64,000 nucleotides of DNA. Source: Antrihabitans stalagmiti. Lineage in GTDB: Bacteria > Actinomycetota > Actinomycetes > Mycobacteriales > Mycobacteriaceae. Numbering within the stretch: the first letter of the stretch is position 1; each line of letters starts with the position of its first letter. Made by a program: the position numbers and the translations under genes. The DNA is taken from NCBI RefSeq assembly GCF_016482825.1, contig NZ_JAEMNV010000001.1, forward strand, positions 930,001 to 994,000, written 5' to 3'. Positions 56,137 through 64,000 of this stretch are shown in pieces. A model generated the notes under the pieces. The model was not told the origin of the DNA, made no database searches, and was given only the letters and a program-made list of their open reading frames with translations.

Positions 56137-57184
56137 GCAGTTTGGAGCTGTGCCAAAGACCGTCGAGCCTTTCGGTTCGACCCTCGATGTCCGCGTAACC
56201 GATTCGTCGTTACGCGACGGGTCTCATGCCAAGGCACATCAGTTCACGACCGAGGACGTGCGAAAGATCGTGGCCGCGCTCGACGGCGCCGGCGTGCCGG
56301 TCATCGAAGTGGCGCACGGCGACGGATTGGGTGGATCGTCGTTCAACTACGGCTTCAGCCGGACGCCGGAGCAAGACCTGATCAGAACAGCCGTCGCCAC
56401 CGCGCACAACGCCAAGATAGCTTTTCTGATGCTTCCCGGCCTTGGCACGCAGGCCGACATCAGAGCCGCGGCCGACAACGGTGCCCAAATCTGCCGCATT
56501 GCAACACATTGCACAGAAGCCGACATAGCCGTTCAACATTTCGGGTTCGCACGCGAGATCGGCCTCGAGACGGTCGGCTTTCTGATGATGTCTCACAGCC
56601 AACCGCCGGAAGTTCTTGCTACCCAGGCCCGAATCATGGCAGATGCCGGCTGCCAGTGCGTCTACGTCGTCGATTCCGCGGGTGCGCTGATCACGAAACA
56701 GGTCAGCGACCGGGTTGCTGCCATCGTTGCCGAACTGGGCAACGATGCCCGTGTCGGGTTCCACGGACACGAGAATCTCGGCCTCGGAGTAGCAAATTCG
56801 ATTCTCGCCGTCGAAGCCGGTGCGACACAGATCGACGGCTCGACCAGGCGCCTCGGCGCGGGGGCAGGTAACACCCCGGTCGAAGCGTTCGTCGCGGTCG
56901 CCGAAAAGCTCGGCATCCGAACGGGAATCGACACGCTCGCGATCATCGACGCCGCCGAGGACGTCGTGGCGCCGGTAATGGACAGGGAATGCACATTGGA
57001 TCGCATGTCGCTGATGATGGGCTACGCCGGGGTCTATTCGAGCTTCTTGCGCCACGCCTACCGCCAAGCCGAGCGCTACGGCGTCAGCGGAGCTGAAATT
57101 CTGCTGACGGCAGGTCGCCGCAAGTTGGTCGGGGGTCAGGAAGACCAGCTCATCGATATCGCCGTGGAACTCGCTGCGCTGTAA
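56120..57184 (+). CDS. hsaF: 4-hydroxy-2-oxoacid aldolase HsaF
   Basis: A 354-residue DmpG/HsaF-type aldolase. [13 protein letters not shown] near residue 26-38 holds the catalytic Arg, Asp and His. [11 protein letters not shown] gives the metal-binding HxH, and [12 protein letters not shown] follows. It cleaves 4-hydroxy-2-oxohexanoate to pyruvate and propionaldehyde. Its start overlaps hsaG, as expected for a paired complex. Confidence 0.93.
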   Translation: MPFPAEQFGAVPKTVEPFGSTLDVRVTDSSLRDGSHAKAHQFTTEDVRKIVAALDGAGVPVIEVAHGDGLGGSSFNYGFSRTPEQDLIRTAVATAHNAKIAFLMLPGLGTQADIRAAADNGAQICRIATHCTEADIAVQHFGFAREIGLETVGFLMMSHSQPPEVLATQARIMADAGCQCVYVVDSAGALITKQVSDRVAAIVAELGNDARVGFHGHENLGLGVANSILAVEAGATQIDGSTRRLGAGAGNTPVEAFVAVAEKLGIRTGIDTLAIIDAAEDVVAPVMDRECTLDRMSLMMGYAGVYSSFLRHAYRQAERYGVSGAEILLTAGRRKLVGGQEDQLIDIAVELAAL

Positions 57185-57206
57185 TTGGATCTGGCTCTCA
57201 TTGGAC

Positions 57207-57246
57207 ACGGCCCTCGTCCGAGCCGAAGCAGTCGGACGAGGGCCGT
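57207..57246. terminator. strong bidirectional terminator
   Basis: A perfect 15-base inverted repeat (ACGGCCCTCGTCCGA with TCGGACGAGGGCCGT) has a 10-base loop. It lies 22 bases after hsaF and 17 bases from the end of the convergent SDR. GATTTATG follows on the plus side. Confidence 0.85.
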
Positions 57247-57263
57247 CGATTTATGAGCGACGC

Positions 57264-57983
57264 TCAGCGTTGCCTGTTGCCGCCATCCACCGGCAACGTC
57301 ACCGCCGTGATGTAACGCGCCTCATCGGAGGCCAGGAACAGCGTTGCGTTCGCCACGTCGATCGGCTGGATCATCGGTGTGTCGCCGTTGGCCGGATGCA
57401 CGGAGTTGACCCGAATGTTGTGCGCAGAAAACTCTTTCGACATCGCACGCATCAGTCCGACCACACCGTGCTTCGCAGCGACGTAATGCGCGACTCCCGT
57501 CGGTCCCCGGCGCGCCTCGACCGGGTTGGTCAGGATCATCGAACCCGCACCGCGCCGGATCAGGTGCGGGGCTGCGGCTTTGCATGTCTGCCATACGCCG
57601 GTGAGGTTGACGTCGAGCATCGTTTGCCAGGCGTCCTCGGTCAACTCCACAGCGGCACCGGTCGGAGTGATTCCGGCTGTGGCACAGACGATATCGAGAC
57701 CGCCGAACCGGGACGTCCCACGGTCGACCGCATCGCGCAAGGCGTCTGCGTGTCGCGCGTCGGCAACGACTGCGCACATCCGCCCGCCTACCGCCTCGAC
57801 CTGTCGCTGCGTCTCCGCCAGGTCTGCGTGTGTTGCCGCTGGAGCGATCACGGTGTCGACGGATGCACACCTGTCGACAGCGATGACAGCTGCACCCTCC
57901 GCTGCGAGGCGAACTGCCTGAGCGCGTCCGATACCGTGGGCTGCTCCGGTGACCAGGGCAACCTTGCCTGCTACTCGCCCCAT
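57264..57983 (-). CDS. mycofactocin-type SDR with altered active site
   Basis: A 239-residue SDR whose N-terminus fits mycofactocin-coupled SDRs (G-A-A-H-G-I-G-R, then a longer NAD segment with I-A-V-D). Two things are odd. The catalytic Ser, 13 residues before Tyr, is Pro (S-M-I-L-T-N-P-V-E-A), while Tyr-x3-Lys (Y-V-A-A-K) is kept. Also, about 35-40 residues of the substrate loop present in the neighbour SDR are missing between N-G-D-T-P-M-I-Q and P-I-D-V-A-N. The gene is probably non-catalytic or has a changed role. It ends at the terminator. Confidence 0.82.
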   Translation of the reverse strand: MGRVAGKVALVTGAAHGIGRAQAVRLAAEGAAVIAVDRCASVDTVIAPAATHADLAETQRQVEAVGGRMCAVVADARHADALRDAVDRGTSRFGGLDIVCATAGITPTGAAVELTEDAWQTMLDVNLTGVWQTCKAAAPHLIRRGAGSMILTNPVEARRGPTGVAHYVAAKHGVVGLMRAMSKEFSAHNIRVNSVHPANGDTPMIQPIDVANATLFLASDEARYITAVTLPVDGGNRQR

Positions 57984-57986
57984 GTT

Positions 57987-58787
57987 TCAGTCCACCTTCT
58001 GCGTCAGGCCGGCGTCGACGACCAGCTGAGTGCCGGTCACGTATCGGGATTCCTCGGATGCCAGAAAAAGCACGGCATTGCTCACGTCGATCGGATCGAC
58101 CCACGGCACCGGGAGCAGATTCTTCGCGGCAAGCAAGGCGACGGCATCCCGCTCCGAGGGGTTTTCCAGGTCCGGACGCAAGTTTGCGAATACATCGGGG
58201 TTGCGGATCATGGACGTTCCGACCGCGCCGGGATGCACGGTGTTGACCCGAATTCCGCGGGGACCCAATTCGTTTGCGAGCGTGCGTGCCAGCCCGACAA
58301 CCGCGTGCTTACTGGCCGAGTAGTGGGCAGTGTTCGCAGTTCCTTTGACCCCGTTGGTCGAGCTGATTATCACGACCGAACCACCGTCGGACAGGTGTGG
58401 CATCGCGGCCCTGATCGTGTGCCAGACGCCGGTGAGGTTGATGTCGAGGGTCCCCCGCCAGGCTGACTCCTGCAGCTCCCAGGACGGGGCAAGATCGGCA
58501 TAGATGCCTGCGTTGGCGACAATCACGTCGAGGCGCCCGAGTTCGGCGACGCCGTTGGATACTGCCGCGGCCAACGACTCCGGTTCGCGCACATCGGCGG
58601 CCGAGGTAGTGCAGCGGCGGCCAAGGTTGCGCACGAGCAATGCGGTCTCGTCGAGGTCTGCAGACGATGGGGCCAAGTCGACTGCGATGATGTCGGCACC
58701 TTCCGCGGCCATCCGGACGCAGTGGCTTCGCCCCATACCGCGGGCCGCACCGGTGACGAACGCGACAGTGCCTCGCAATCTGCTCAT
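57987..58787 (-). CDS. mycofactocin-coupled SDR family oxidoreductase
   Basis: A 266-residue SDR of the mycofactocin-coupled group. G-A-A-R-G-M-G-R is the coenzyme loop, V-A-N-A-G the NNAG, I-I-S-S-T-N-G the Ser and Y-S-A-S-K the Tyr-Lys pair. The insert after the Rossmann loop (I-I-A-V-D-L-A-P-S) that traps NAD is present. It oxidises alcohols, passing electrons to mycofactocin. Its start overlaps the BVMO stop and the next SDR starts three bases after its own stop. Confidence 0.88.
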   Translation of the reverse strand: MSRLRGTVAFVTGAARGMGRSHCVRMAAEGADIIAVDLAPSSADLDETALLVRNLGRRCTTSAADVREPESLAAAVSNGVAELGRLDVIVANAGIYADLAPSWELQESAWRGTLDINLTGVWHTIRAAMPHLSDGGSVVIISSTNGVKGTANTAHYSASKHAVVGLARTLANELGPRGIRVNTVHPGAVGTSMIRNPDVFANLRPDLENPSERDAVALLAAKNLLPVPWVDPIDVSNAVLFLASEESRYVTGTQLVVDAGLTQKVD

Positions 58788-60409
58788 CGACTGTCGCCTT
58801 CGATGACACGAAATCCTTTGTACCCGGCGGTCGCGACCTCGGCACAGATGCTGCCGTACACCCCGAACCCGCCGATGAACGGCATAAATACCCGCGGCTT
58901 ACCCGGGATGTTCGTGCCGAGGTACCACGAATTGGCGATCGGAAACAACGTCGCCGCGGCCCTTTCGTTGCACTCGGCGACCCAGTCGTCGACTGCTCGA
59001 GGCATGGCTTCGATTGCAACACAACCATGTTCGTCGAGGTAGGCAAGACAGTCGGCAATCCAATCGACGTGCTGTTCGGCGCCCAACACCATATTCGCAA
59101 GTACGGACGGGCTACCCGGTCCGGTCACGATGAACATGTTCGGAAAGCCGTCCACGCCGAGGCCGAGGTAACTCCGTGGACCGTCTGCCCATCGATTCTT
59201 CAGCGCAACCGCGCCGCGGCCACGGATATCGATCCGATCGAGCGAACCTGTCATCGCGTCGAAGCCGGTGGCGAAGATCAGCACATCGAGGTCGTAGCGA
59301 CCTGCCGTCGTGAGGACTCCGTTTGCATCGATGGAATCGATCGGAGCGTCGCGCAGATCGACCAGTGTGACGTTGTCCTTGTTGAACGTCCGGTAGTAGT
59401 CGGAATCTGTGCAAATTCGTTTGGTTCCGATCGGATGGTCCTTCGGGATCAGCCGCTCGGCAACCTCTTGGTTTTCGACGATCTCGCGAATCTTGGCTTC
59501 CACAAATGCTTTTGCCTCGTCGTTGGCGACAGGGTCGATCGTTTGATCGGGAAAGGTCTTGCTGAACAACACGCCGCCGAGCTGCCAGCGCGCCTCGAAA
59601 GCTGCTCGCCGCTCGTCGGGCGGCGTGTCCATCGTCTTCGTCGGATAGGCGTTGTACGGGGAGCCGCCTCCGCTCTCACGTGAGAGCCGTCGCCGCTCGG
59701 CGTAGGTAGCTTTTACCCGCGTCCGTGTTTCTGGATCGATCGCCGTATTACCAGCAGGCACACTGTAATTCGCGCTGCGCTGAAAGACGAACACGTGATC
59801 CGCCTGCTCGGCGACAATCGGAATCGATTGGATGCCGGAGGATCCGGTGCCGATCACGCCGACACGTCTGCCCTCGAGTTCGACGCCACCGTGCGGCCAA
59901 TGACCGGTGTGGTGCGTTTCGCCGGCGAACAGTTCGAGTCCAGGAATGTTCGGCGTCATCGCCGTCGACAGCGCCCCGGTGGCGAAGACGCAATACCGTG
60001 CCGTCACCGTTTCGCGGTCGGACTCGACAGTCCAGCGCATCGTGTCCTCGTCGAGGTGAGCGGTCAGCACTCTGGTGTCGAACCGGATATCGCGCCGGAG
60101 GTCGAAACGGTCGGCGACGTGCCGAACGTAGCTCAGAATCTCGGGTTGAGATGCGTACTTCTCGGTCCAGTCCCATTCCTGTTGCAGATCCTCGGAGAAC
60201 GAGTAGGAGTAGTCGACGCTCTCCACGTCACACCGCGCGCCCGGGTACCTGTTCCAGTACCAGGTCCCGCCGACGTCGGAACCCGCTTCGTACACCCGGA
60301 CCGACAAACCCTGTGCGCGAAAGCGATACAGCGCGTACAACCCTGCGAATCCGGCGCCGACGACAACCACGTCGACTGTCGGCTCAGCGGGAGTCCTTGT
60401 GGTGACCAT
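58784..60409 (-). CDS. Baeyer-Villiger monooxygenase (cyclohexanone monooxygenase type)
   Basis: A 541-residue flavoprotein. G-A-G-F-A-G near residue 18 is the FAD loop. G-G-T-W-Y-W-N-R-Y-P-G-A-R-C-D near 47-61 and F-A-G-E-T-H-H-T-G-H-W-P near 170-181 are the BVMO fingerprints, and G-T-G-S-S-G-I-Q near 191 binds NADPH. It inserts oxygen next to ketones. Substrate could be a steroid or a ring-cleavage ketone such as the C/D-ring diketone, or an exogenous cyclic ketone. The SDR pair downstream would oxidise the alcohol to the ketone. Confidence 0.92.
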   Translation of the reverse strand: MVTTRTPAEPTVDVVVVGAGFAGLYALYRFRAQGLSVRVYEAGSDVGGTWYWNRYPGARCDVESVDYSYSFSEDLQQEWDWTEKYASQPEILSYVRHVADRFDLRRDIRFDTRVLTAHLDEDTMRWTVESDRETVTARYCVFATGALSTAMTPNIPGLELFAGETHHTGHWPHGGVELEGRRVGVIGTGSSGIQSIPIVAEQADHVFVFQRSANYSVPAGNTAIDPETRTRVKATYAERRRLSRESGGGSPYNAYPTKTMDTPPDERRAAFEARWQLGGVLFSKTFPDQTIDPVANDEAKAFVEAKIREIVENQEVAERLIPKDHPIGTKRICTDSDYYRTFNKDNVTLVDLRDAPIDSIDANGVLTTAGRYDLDVLIFATGFDAMTGSLDRIDIRGRGAVALKNRWADGPRSYLGLGVDGFPNMFIVTGPGSPSVLANMVLGAEQHVDWIADCLAYLDEHGCVAIEAMPRAVDDWVAECNERAAATLFPIANSWYLGTNIPGKPRVFMPFIGGFGVYGSICAEVATAGYKGFRVIEGDSR

Positions 60410-60531
60410 GTGAGCACGCTAGGGGCGCCGCACGAGAAATCGGCTGCTTGTTCCCGGTGAGTGGGTTGTCGACTGTGACCGTCCCGGCCAGCGGAAGTCG
60501 CTCTCCCCCAGACCACTTCGTATTCGCATAA

Positions 60532-60557
60532 TTCCTCTCGTTGTCGAACGAGAGGAA
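60532..60557 (+). promoter_or_regulatory. perfect inverted repeat covering the kshB ribosome site
   Basis: TTCCTCTCGTT pairs perfectly with AACGAGAGGAA around a GTCG loop. The second arm contains the probable Shine-Dalgarno (AGAGGA), nine bases before the ATG at 60566. It can be an operator for a dimeric regulator or an RNA hairpin that hides the ribosome site. Confidence 0.7.
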
Positions 60558-60565
60558 CAACGACG

Positions 60566-61624
60566 ATGACCACCGTCGACAAGCCCCGTACGTCTGCTTC
60601 GATTGCGCTCAGGGTTGCCGGCGTCATCGAAGAAACCGCCGATTCATGCTCAGTCGTCTTCCATGTGCCCGACGAGACGGACGGAGCGTTCGACTACCGC
60701 CCCGGACAATTTCTCACCCTTCGTATTCCAAGCGATCGCACAGGATCCGTCGCACGCTGCTACTCCCTGGCAAGCTCACCGTTCACCGACGAACACCCCA
60801 AAGTCACCGTCAAACGCACTGCGGACGGCTATGGGTCGAATTGGATCTGCGACAACGTCCGGATCGGTGACGTCCTCGAAGTCCTCCCGCCGTCGGGTGC
60901 GTTCACGCCGAAGAATCTCGACGACAACTTCCTGCTCTTCGCCGGAGGCAGTGGCATCACCCCTGTGATCTCGATACTGAAATCGGCTCTTACCCAAGGC
61001 AACGGCAAGGTCGCACTGGTCTACGCCAATCGTGACGAGAAGTCGGTGATCTTCGCCGATGAGCTGCGAGAGCTTGCGGCGGCGCAGCCGAAACGCCTGC
61101 TGATTTTCCATTTGCTCCAAAGCGAGCAAGGCCTCCCGAACGCCGAGCGAATGGCGACGCTCATCGCACCGTTCGAGGGCTACGAGTCCTTTCTGTGTGG
61201 GCCGGCGCCGTTTATGGACGCAGCCCGCGAAGCACTGAACCTCCTCGGCGTACCCCGTTCCCGAATCCATGCGGAAGCCTTCAATTCACTTGCCGGCGAC
61301 CCGTTTTCGCCCATCCCGGTTGTCGACCTCGGCGCGGACGACGCGGACGACGATGCCGCGACACTCGAGGTAGAACTCGACGGCGAGTCCCACCACCTCA
61401 CGTGGCCGCGCGCCCGGACCCTCGTCGACATCATGCTCGCCCGAGGACTCGACGTGCCGTACTCCTGCCGGGAAGGCGAATGCGGATCGTGCGCGTGCAG
61501 GGTTGTCGAAGGCGACGTCGTCATGGACAACTGCCGCGTGCTCGATCCCGACGATATCGACAGCGGCTACATCCTCGCCTGCCAATCCCGGCCGAGCACC
61601 GATCACGTCAAGATCGAGTTCTGA
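60566..61624 (+). CDS. kshB: KshB-like ferredoxin-NAD(P) reductase of the 3-ketosteroid 9alpha-hydroxylase
   Basis: A 352-residue class IA oxygenase reductase. R-C-Y-S-L-A-S-S-P near residue 58-66 binds FAD, G-G-S-G-I-T-P-V near 128-135 binds NAD(P). The C-terminal plant-type [2Fe-2S] ligands lie in Y-S-C-R-E-G-E-C-G-S-C-A-C and I-L-A-C. It passes electrons to the Rieske centre of KshA, which is 16 kb away here. A PaaE-like reductase for another oxygenase is a less likely alternative. Its start is placed right after the hairpin. Confidence 0.88.
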   Translation: MTTVDKPRTSASIALRVAGVIEETADSCSVVFHVPDETDGAFDYRPGQFLTLRIPSDRTGSVARCYSLASSPFTDEHPKVTVKRTADGYGSNWICDNVRIGDVLEVLPPSGAFTPKNLDDNFLLFAGGSGITPVISILKSALTQGNGKVALVYANRDEKSVIFADELRELAAAQPKRLLIFHLLQSEQGLPNAERMATLIAPFEGYESFLCGPAPFMDAAREALNLLGVPRSRIHAEAFNSLAGDPFSPIPVVDLGADDADDDAATLEVELDGESHHLTWPRARTLVDIMLARGLDVPYSCREGECGSCACRVVEGDVVMDNCRVLDPDDIDSGYILACQSRPSTDHVKIEF

Positions 61625-61715
61625 GCTTTCCAGATGTGACTTCGACGGCCTACTGCGACAATCGAGCGATGTACCGATGGCCGATGGCATCCGCCGATCG
61701 AGGGCGATCCAACTT

Positions 61716-62960
61716 ATGCGAACGGTAGTGATTCCCGCGTTCGGACCGCTCGGCGACGTCGACCCGTTCGTCGCGTTGGGAATCCGGCTACGTGGCGCAG
61801 GCCACCGCGTTGTGATCGCTACGACGAGGGCGTTCGAAGACCGCGTCACCGGTGCCGGTCTCGAGTACCGACCCCTGCCGCGCGACATCGAAGCCGAGAC
61901 GCGCAAATCTGCTATGGCACAGCGCATGTTGGAGGGTCAGCGTGTCAGGCCGTCGCGAAAACTGGTTCAGGACATGGTCGAAGACATGCGAGCGGTGGCC
62001 TTCGCTGTCATCGACGTGTCGTTCGATGCCGATCTGTTGCTCGTACCGGCCCCTGTGTCGCTGTTCGGGTTTCACATCGCCGAAGGTTTCGACATCCCCG
62101 CAATCGGCGTGTTTCTGCAGCCGCTCGCCCCTACCGGTGACTTTCCGCCACCCATGGCCGGAACTCGGTCGTTCGGGCGGGACGCGAACCGTGCGATGGG
62201 CAAGCTACTCGCGGTCGGAGAGCAGCCGTTTCTGTCGTTGATTAACGACGTCCGGGCAGCCTTCGGGCTGGCGCCCGTGTCGTTGCGCGAGCACATCCGC
62301 AAACGCCTCGACGACTGGCACGTCTTGCACGGATTCAGCGCAGAAGTTGTTGCGCGACCGTCGGATTGGCGGGCCGGGCTCGAAGTCGCCGGCTACTGGT
62401 GGCCGCCGTCCGTTCCAACCTGGACTCCGCCACAGGAACTGGTGGAGTTTCTCGCCGCAGGGCCCCCGCCTGTGTTCGTCGGACTCGGCAGTACCGCGAC
62501 CGAAGCCGGCGACCGCTACAGCCGAATCGTGTGCTCGGCGTTGCGCCGAGCCGGCAAGCGCGGAGTTGTCGATTCGGGGTGGGCACGCCTGCGGGGCGAC
62601 GGTCCGGACATGATCACGGTCGGCGATGTTCCGCACGCGTGGCTGTTTCCTCGAGTGAGTGCGGTGGTGCACCATGCGGGCGCCGGGACGACGGCGGCCG
62701 GACTCCGCGCGGGCGTACCCGCCGTGCCCTTGCCAGCGATCGGCGACCAACCGTTCTGGGCCAAACGCCTGCACTCGCTCGGGGTCGCCCCAGCGGTGAT
62801 CCAGCGAAAGGATCTAACTGTCGAACGGTTAGCCGACGCTGTCGTCGCGGCTACCTCCGATCCGCGCTACCGAGAGCGTGCAATGACCATCTCTGCACGG
62901 TTGCAGGCCGAAGACGGAGCCGTCGCCGTGCTCGAGGCGGTCGAAGAACGCCTGCGTTGA
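61716..62960 (+). CDS. GT1-family glycosyltransferase (MGT/sterol-glucosyltransferase type)
   Basis: A 414-residue GT-B enzyme. P-A-F-G-P-L-G-D-V-D-P near residue 7-17 is the N-terminal acceptor loop. V-V-H-H-A-G-A-G-T-T-A-A-G-L near 318-331 and P-A-I-G-D-Q-P-F-W-A near 340 form the sugar-nucleotide motif. It transfers a sugar from UDP- or dTDP-sugar to a lipid, sterol or polyketide hydroxyl. The ATG at 61716 gives a normal N-terminus. It is convergent to the NRPS and may belong to that pathway or to sterol metabolism. Confidence 0.88.
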   Translation: MRTVVIPAFGPLGDVDPFVALGIRLRGAGHRVVIATTRAFEDRVTGAGLEYRPLPRDIEAETRKSAMAQRMLEGQRVRPSRKLVQDMVEDMRAVAFAVIDVSFDADLLLVPAPVSLFGFHIAEGFDIPAIGVFLQPLAPTGDFPPPMAGTRSFGRDANRAMGKLLAVGEQPFLSLINDVRAAFGLAPVSLREHIRKRLDDWHVLHGFSAEVVARPSDWRAGLEVAGYWWPPSVPTWTPPQELVEFLAAGPPPVFVGLGSTATEAGDRYSRIVCSALRRAGKRGVVDSGWARLRGDGPDMITVGDVPHAWLFPRVSAVVHHAGAGTTAAGLRAGVPAVPLPAIGDQPFWAKRLHSLGVAPAVIQRKDLTVERLADAVVAATSDPRYRERAMTISARLQAEDGAVAVLEAVEERLR

Positions 62961-62987
62961 TCCAAGCCAATGCACCTGTTGCACTTG

Positions 62988-64000
62988 CTACTTCATCGTT
63001 TCGAGGTATTCGTGCAAGATCTTCGCGACTTCGGCGGCAGGCTTGGGCAGGTCGAGATCCATGTGTGCGGTGTGGATGTCGCGCGTGACGATTCGACCGT
63101 CGATGTATTCGCCCCAGGTTTCGGGGAGTGCTTCGATCGATGTCTTCTGAACCGGACTGACCGTCGCCCGCAGTAGTAGCGCATCGCCGGGATACACCGG
63201 CATCGTGTGTTCGGTCATGATCGTCACGTTGTTCTTGAAGATGCGGAAAGCCTGATCGAGGAACGTCGAGTATTCGGCAGTGTCGACCACGTCTCCGTAG
63301 CGGTGGCGAATCCATTCGCGAATCTCGTTGCGCACGAAGTCGTCCGATGGCGCCTGATCCATTGCCCGACGGGCTTCCTCGCCGATCGGCGCGCTGTCGA
63401 GTAGGCCGAGGAAGGCAACCTCGTGGCCGCGTTTGTCCAACTCTGCCGCGACAGCGTGCGCGACCACACCTCCGAAAGACCAACCGAGGACATAGAACGG
63501 TCCGCTCTGCTGGATCGCCAGGATGTCTTCGATGTAGTCGGTGACCATCGCGTCGACGGATACGGCCAACGGTGTCGAGCCGTCGAAGCCGCGGGCCTGA
63601 ATCCCGTAGATGGGTCGGTCCTGCAGATGCTTCGCCAAGCCGCGATAGCACCAGCTGAGCCCGCCGCCGGGGTGCATGCACCACACCGGCGGTTTCGAGC
63701 CTGCTTCCCTGATCGGCAACACTCCCGCAAACGCCTCCGCGGCCATAGCCGTGAACTCGACGGCCTGCGCCTCGGTGGATTCGTTGGCGACCGGCGCGCG
63801 GTCGGCTTTCGCCAATTCGACGGCGAGGCCACCGACGGTCGGGGTCTCGAACATCACCCTGACCGGCAGGTCGATACCGAGTTCCGCCCGGATCCGGCCC
63901 AATAGCTTTGTAGCACTGAGTGAGTGGCCGCCGAGTTCGAAGAAATCGTCATCGACACCGACCTGCCCAACACCCAACACCTCCGCAAACAACCCCGCCA
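62988..64000 (-). CDS. NRPS C-terminal end: peptidyl carrier protein plus thioesterase (runs off the right edge)
   Basis: The frame stays open to the right edge. It begins with a PCP ([14 protein letters not shown], with the phosphopantetheine Ser) and continues into a type I thioesterase. The TE has [10 protein letters not shown] with the catalytic Ser, L-L-D-S-A-P and a C-terminal H-T-A-H-M-D-L. It releases the final peptide as acid, lactone or macrocycle. The C-terminus carries no further domain. The main NRPS lies beyond the window, so its product cannot be predicted. Confidence 0.93.
   Translation of the reverse strand, partial: AGLFAEVLGVGQVGVDDDFFELGGHSLSATKLLGRIRAELGIDLPVRVMFETPTVGGLAVELAKADRAPVANESTEAQAVEFTAMAAEAFAGVLPIREAGSKPPVWCMHPGGGLSWCYRGLAKHLQDRPIYGIQARGFDGSTPLAVSVDAMVTDYIEDILAIQQSGPFYVLGWSFGGVVAHAVAAELDKRGHEVAFLGLLDSAPIGEEARRAMDQAPSDDFVRNEIREWIRHRYGDVVDTAEYSTFLDQAFRIFKNNVTIMTEHTMPVYPGDALLLRATVSPVQKTSIEALPETWGEYIDGRIVTRDIHTAHMDLDLPKPAAEVAKILHEYLETMK

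Overview
The window is high-GC actinobacterial DNA, most likely from a mycolic-acid producer such as Rhodococcus or Nocardia. The evidence is an MmpL-type transporter, a mycothiol-type DinB enzyme, mycofactocin-type short-chain dehydrogenases and an aerobic steroid-degradation set (kshA/hsa). No rRNA, tRNA, insertion sequence or CRISPR array was seen.

Region 1 (1-27045, all minus strand) is a biosynthetic gene cluster read from 27045 towards 1, with many stop/start overlaps. Its upstream end makes and decorates an aromatic core: a type III PKS matching 1,3,6,8-tetrahydroxynaphthalene (THN) synthase, a MomA-like cupin oxygenase, a DegT-type aminotransferase, a methyltransferase and an NphB/CloQ-type (ABBA) aromatic prenyltransferase. 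An HTH-less TetR-like protein and an MmpL exporter follow. The downstream part makes an acyl chain: a fatty acyl-AMP ligase, acyl-CoA dehydrogenase, two reductase-like SDRs, a free ACP, a split PEP-synthase/rifampin-phosphotransferase-like system, a DinB-fold enzyme, a WrbA-like flavoprotein, a second AMP-ligase, an O-methyltransferase and modular type I PKSs that continue past the left edge.

Region 2 (27046-36895) holds regulators (a zinc-ribbon/HTH protein, two ECF-like sigma factors and a MarR protein) and a nitrogen-chemistry cassette. One 1105-residue protein fuses a CreE-like aspartate N-monooxygenase to a CreD-like nitrosuccinate lyase. It converges on an AMP-ligase that may be a CreM-like diazotase. 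With the aminotransferase of region 1 this suggests a pathway in which an amino-naphthol(quinone) meets enzymatically made nitrite, giving a diazo or N-N bonded meroterpenoid. I consider this the most interesting system in the window.

Region 3 (36900-43356) looks like ordinary genome: a PAS-GGDEF-EAL protein with a probable 5' frameshift, an ATP-grasp gene remnant, a metNIQ methionine importer and an amino-acid permease.

Region 4 (43350-62960) is a steroid A/B-ring catabolic cluster: two MaoC-type dehydratases, KshA, HsaA, HsaC, an IclR regulator, an esterase, a PadR regulator, HsaD, HsaE, HsaG, HsaF, several SDRs, a Baeyer-Villiger monooxygenase, a KshB-like reductase and a glycosyltransferase. 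The flavin reductase gene hsaB and a kstD-like gene are both truncated and joined out of frame, so the cluster carries a deletion scar. The right edge (62988-64000) is the PCP-thioesterase end of a separate minus-strand NRPS.
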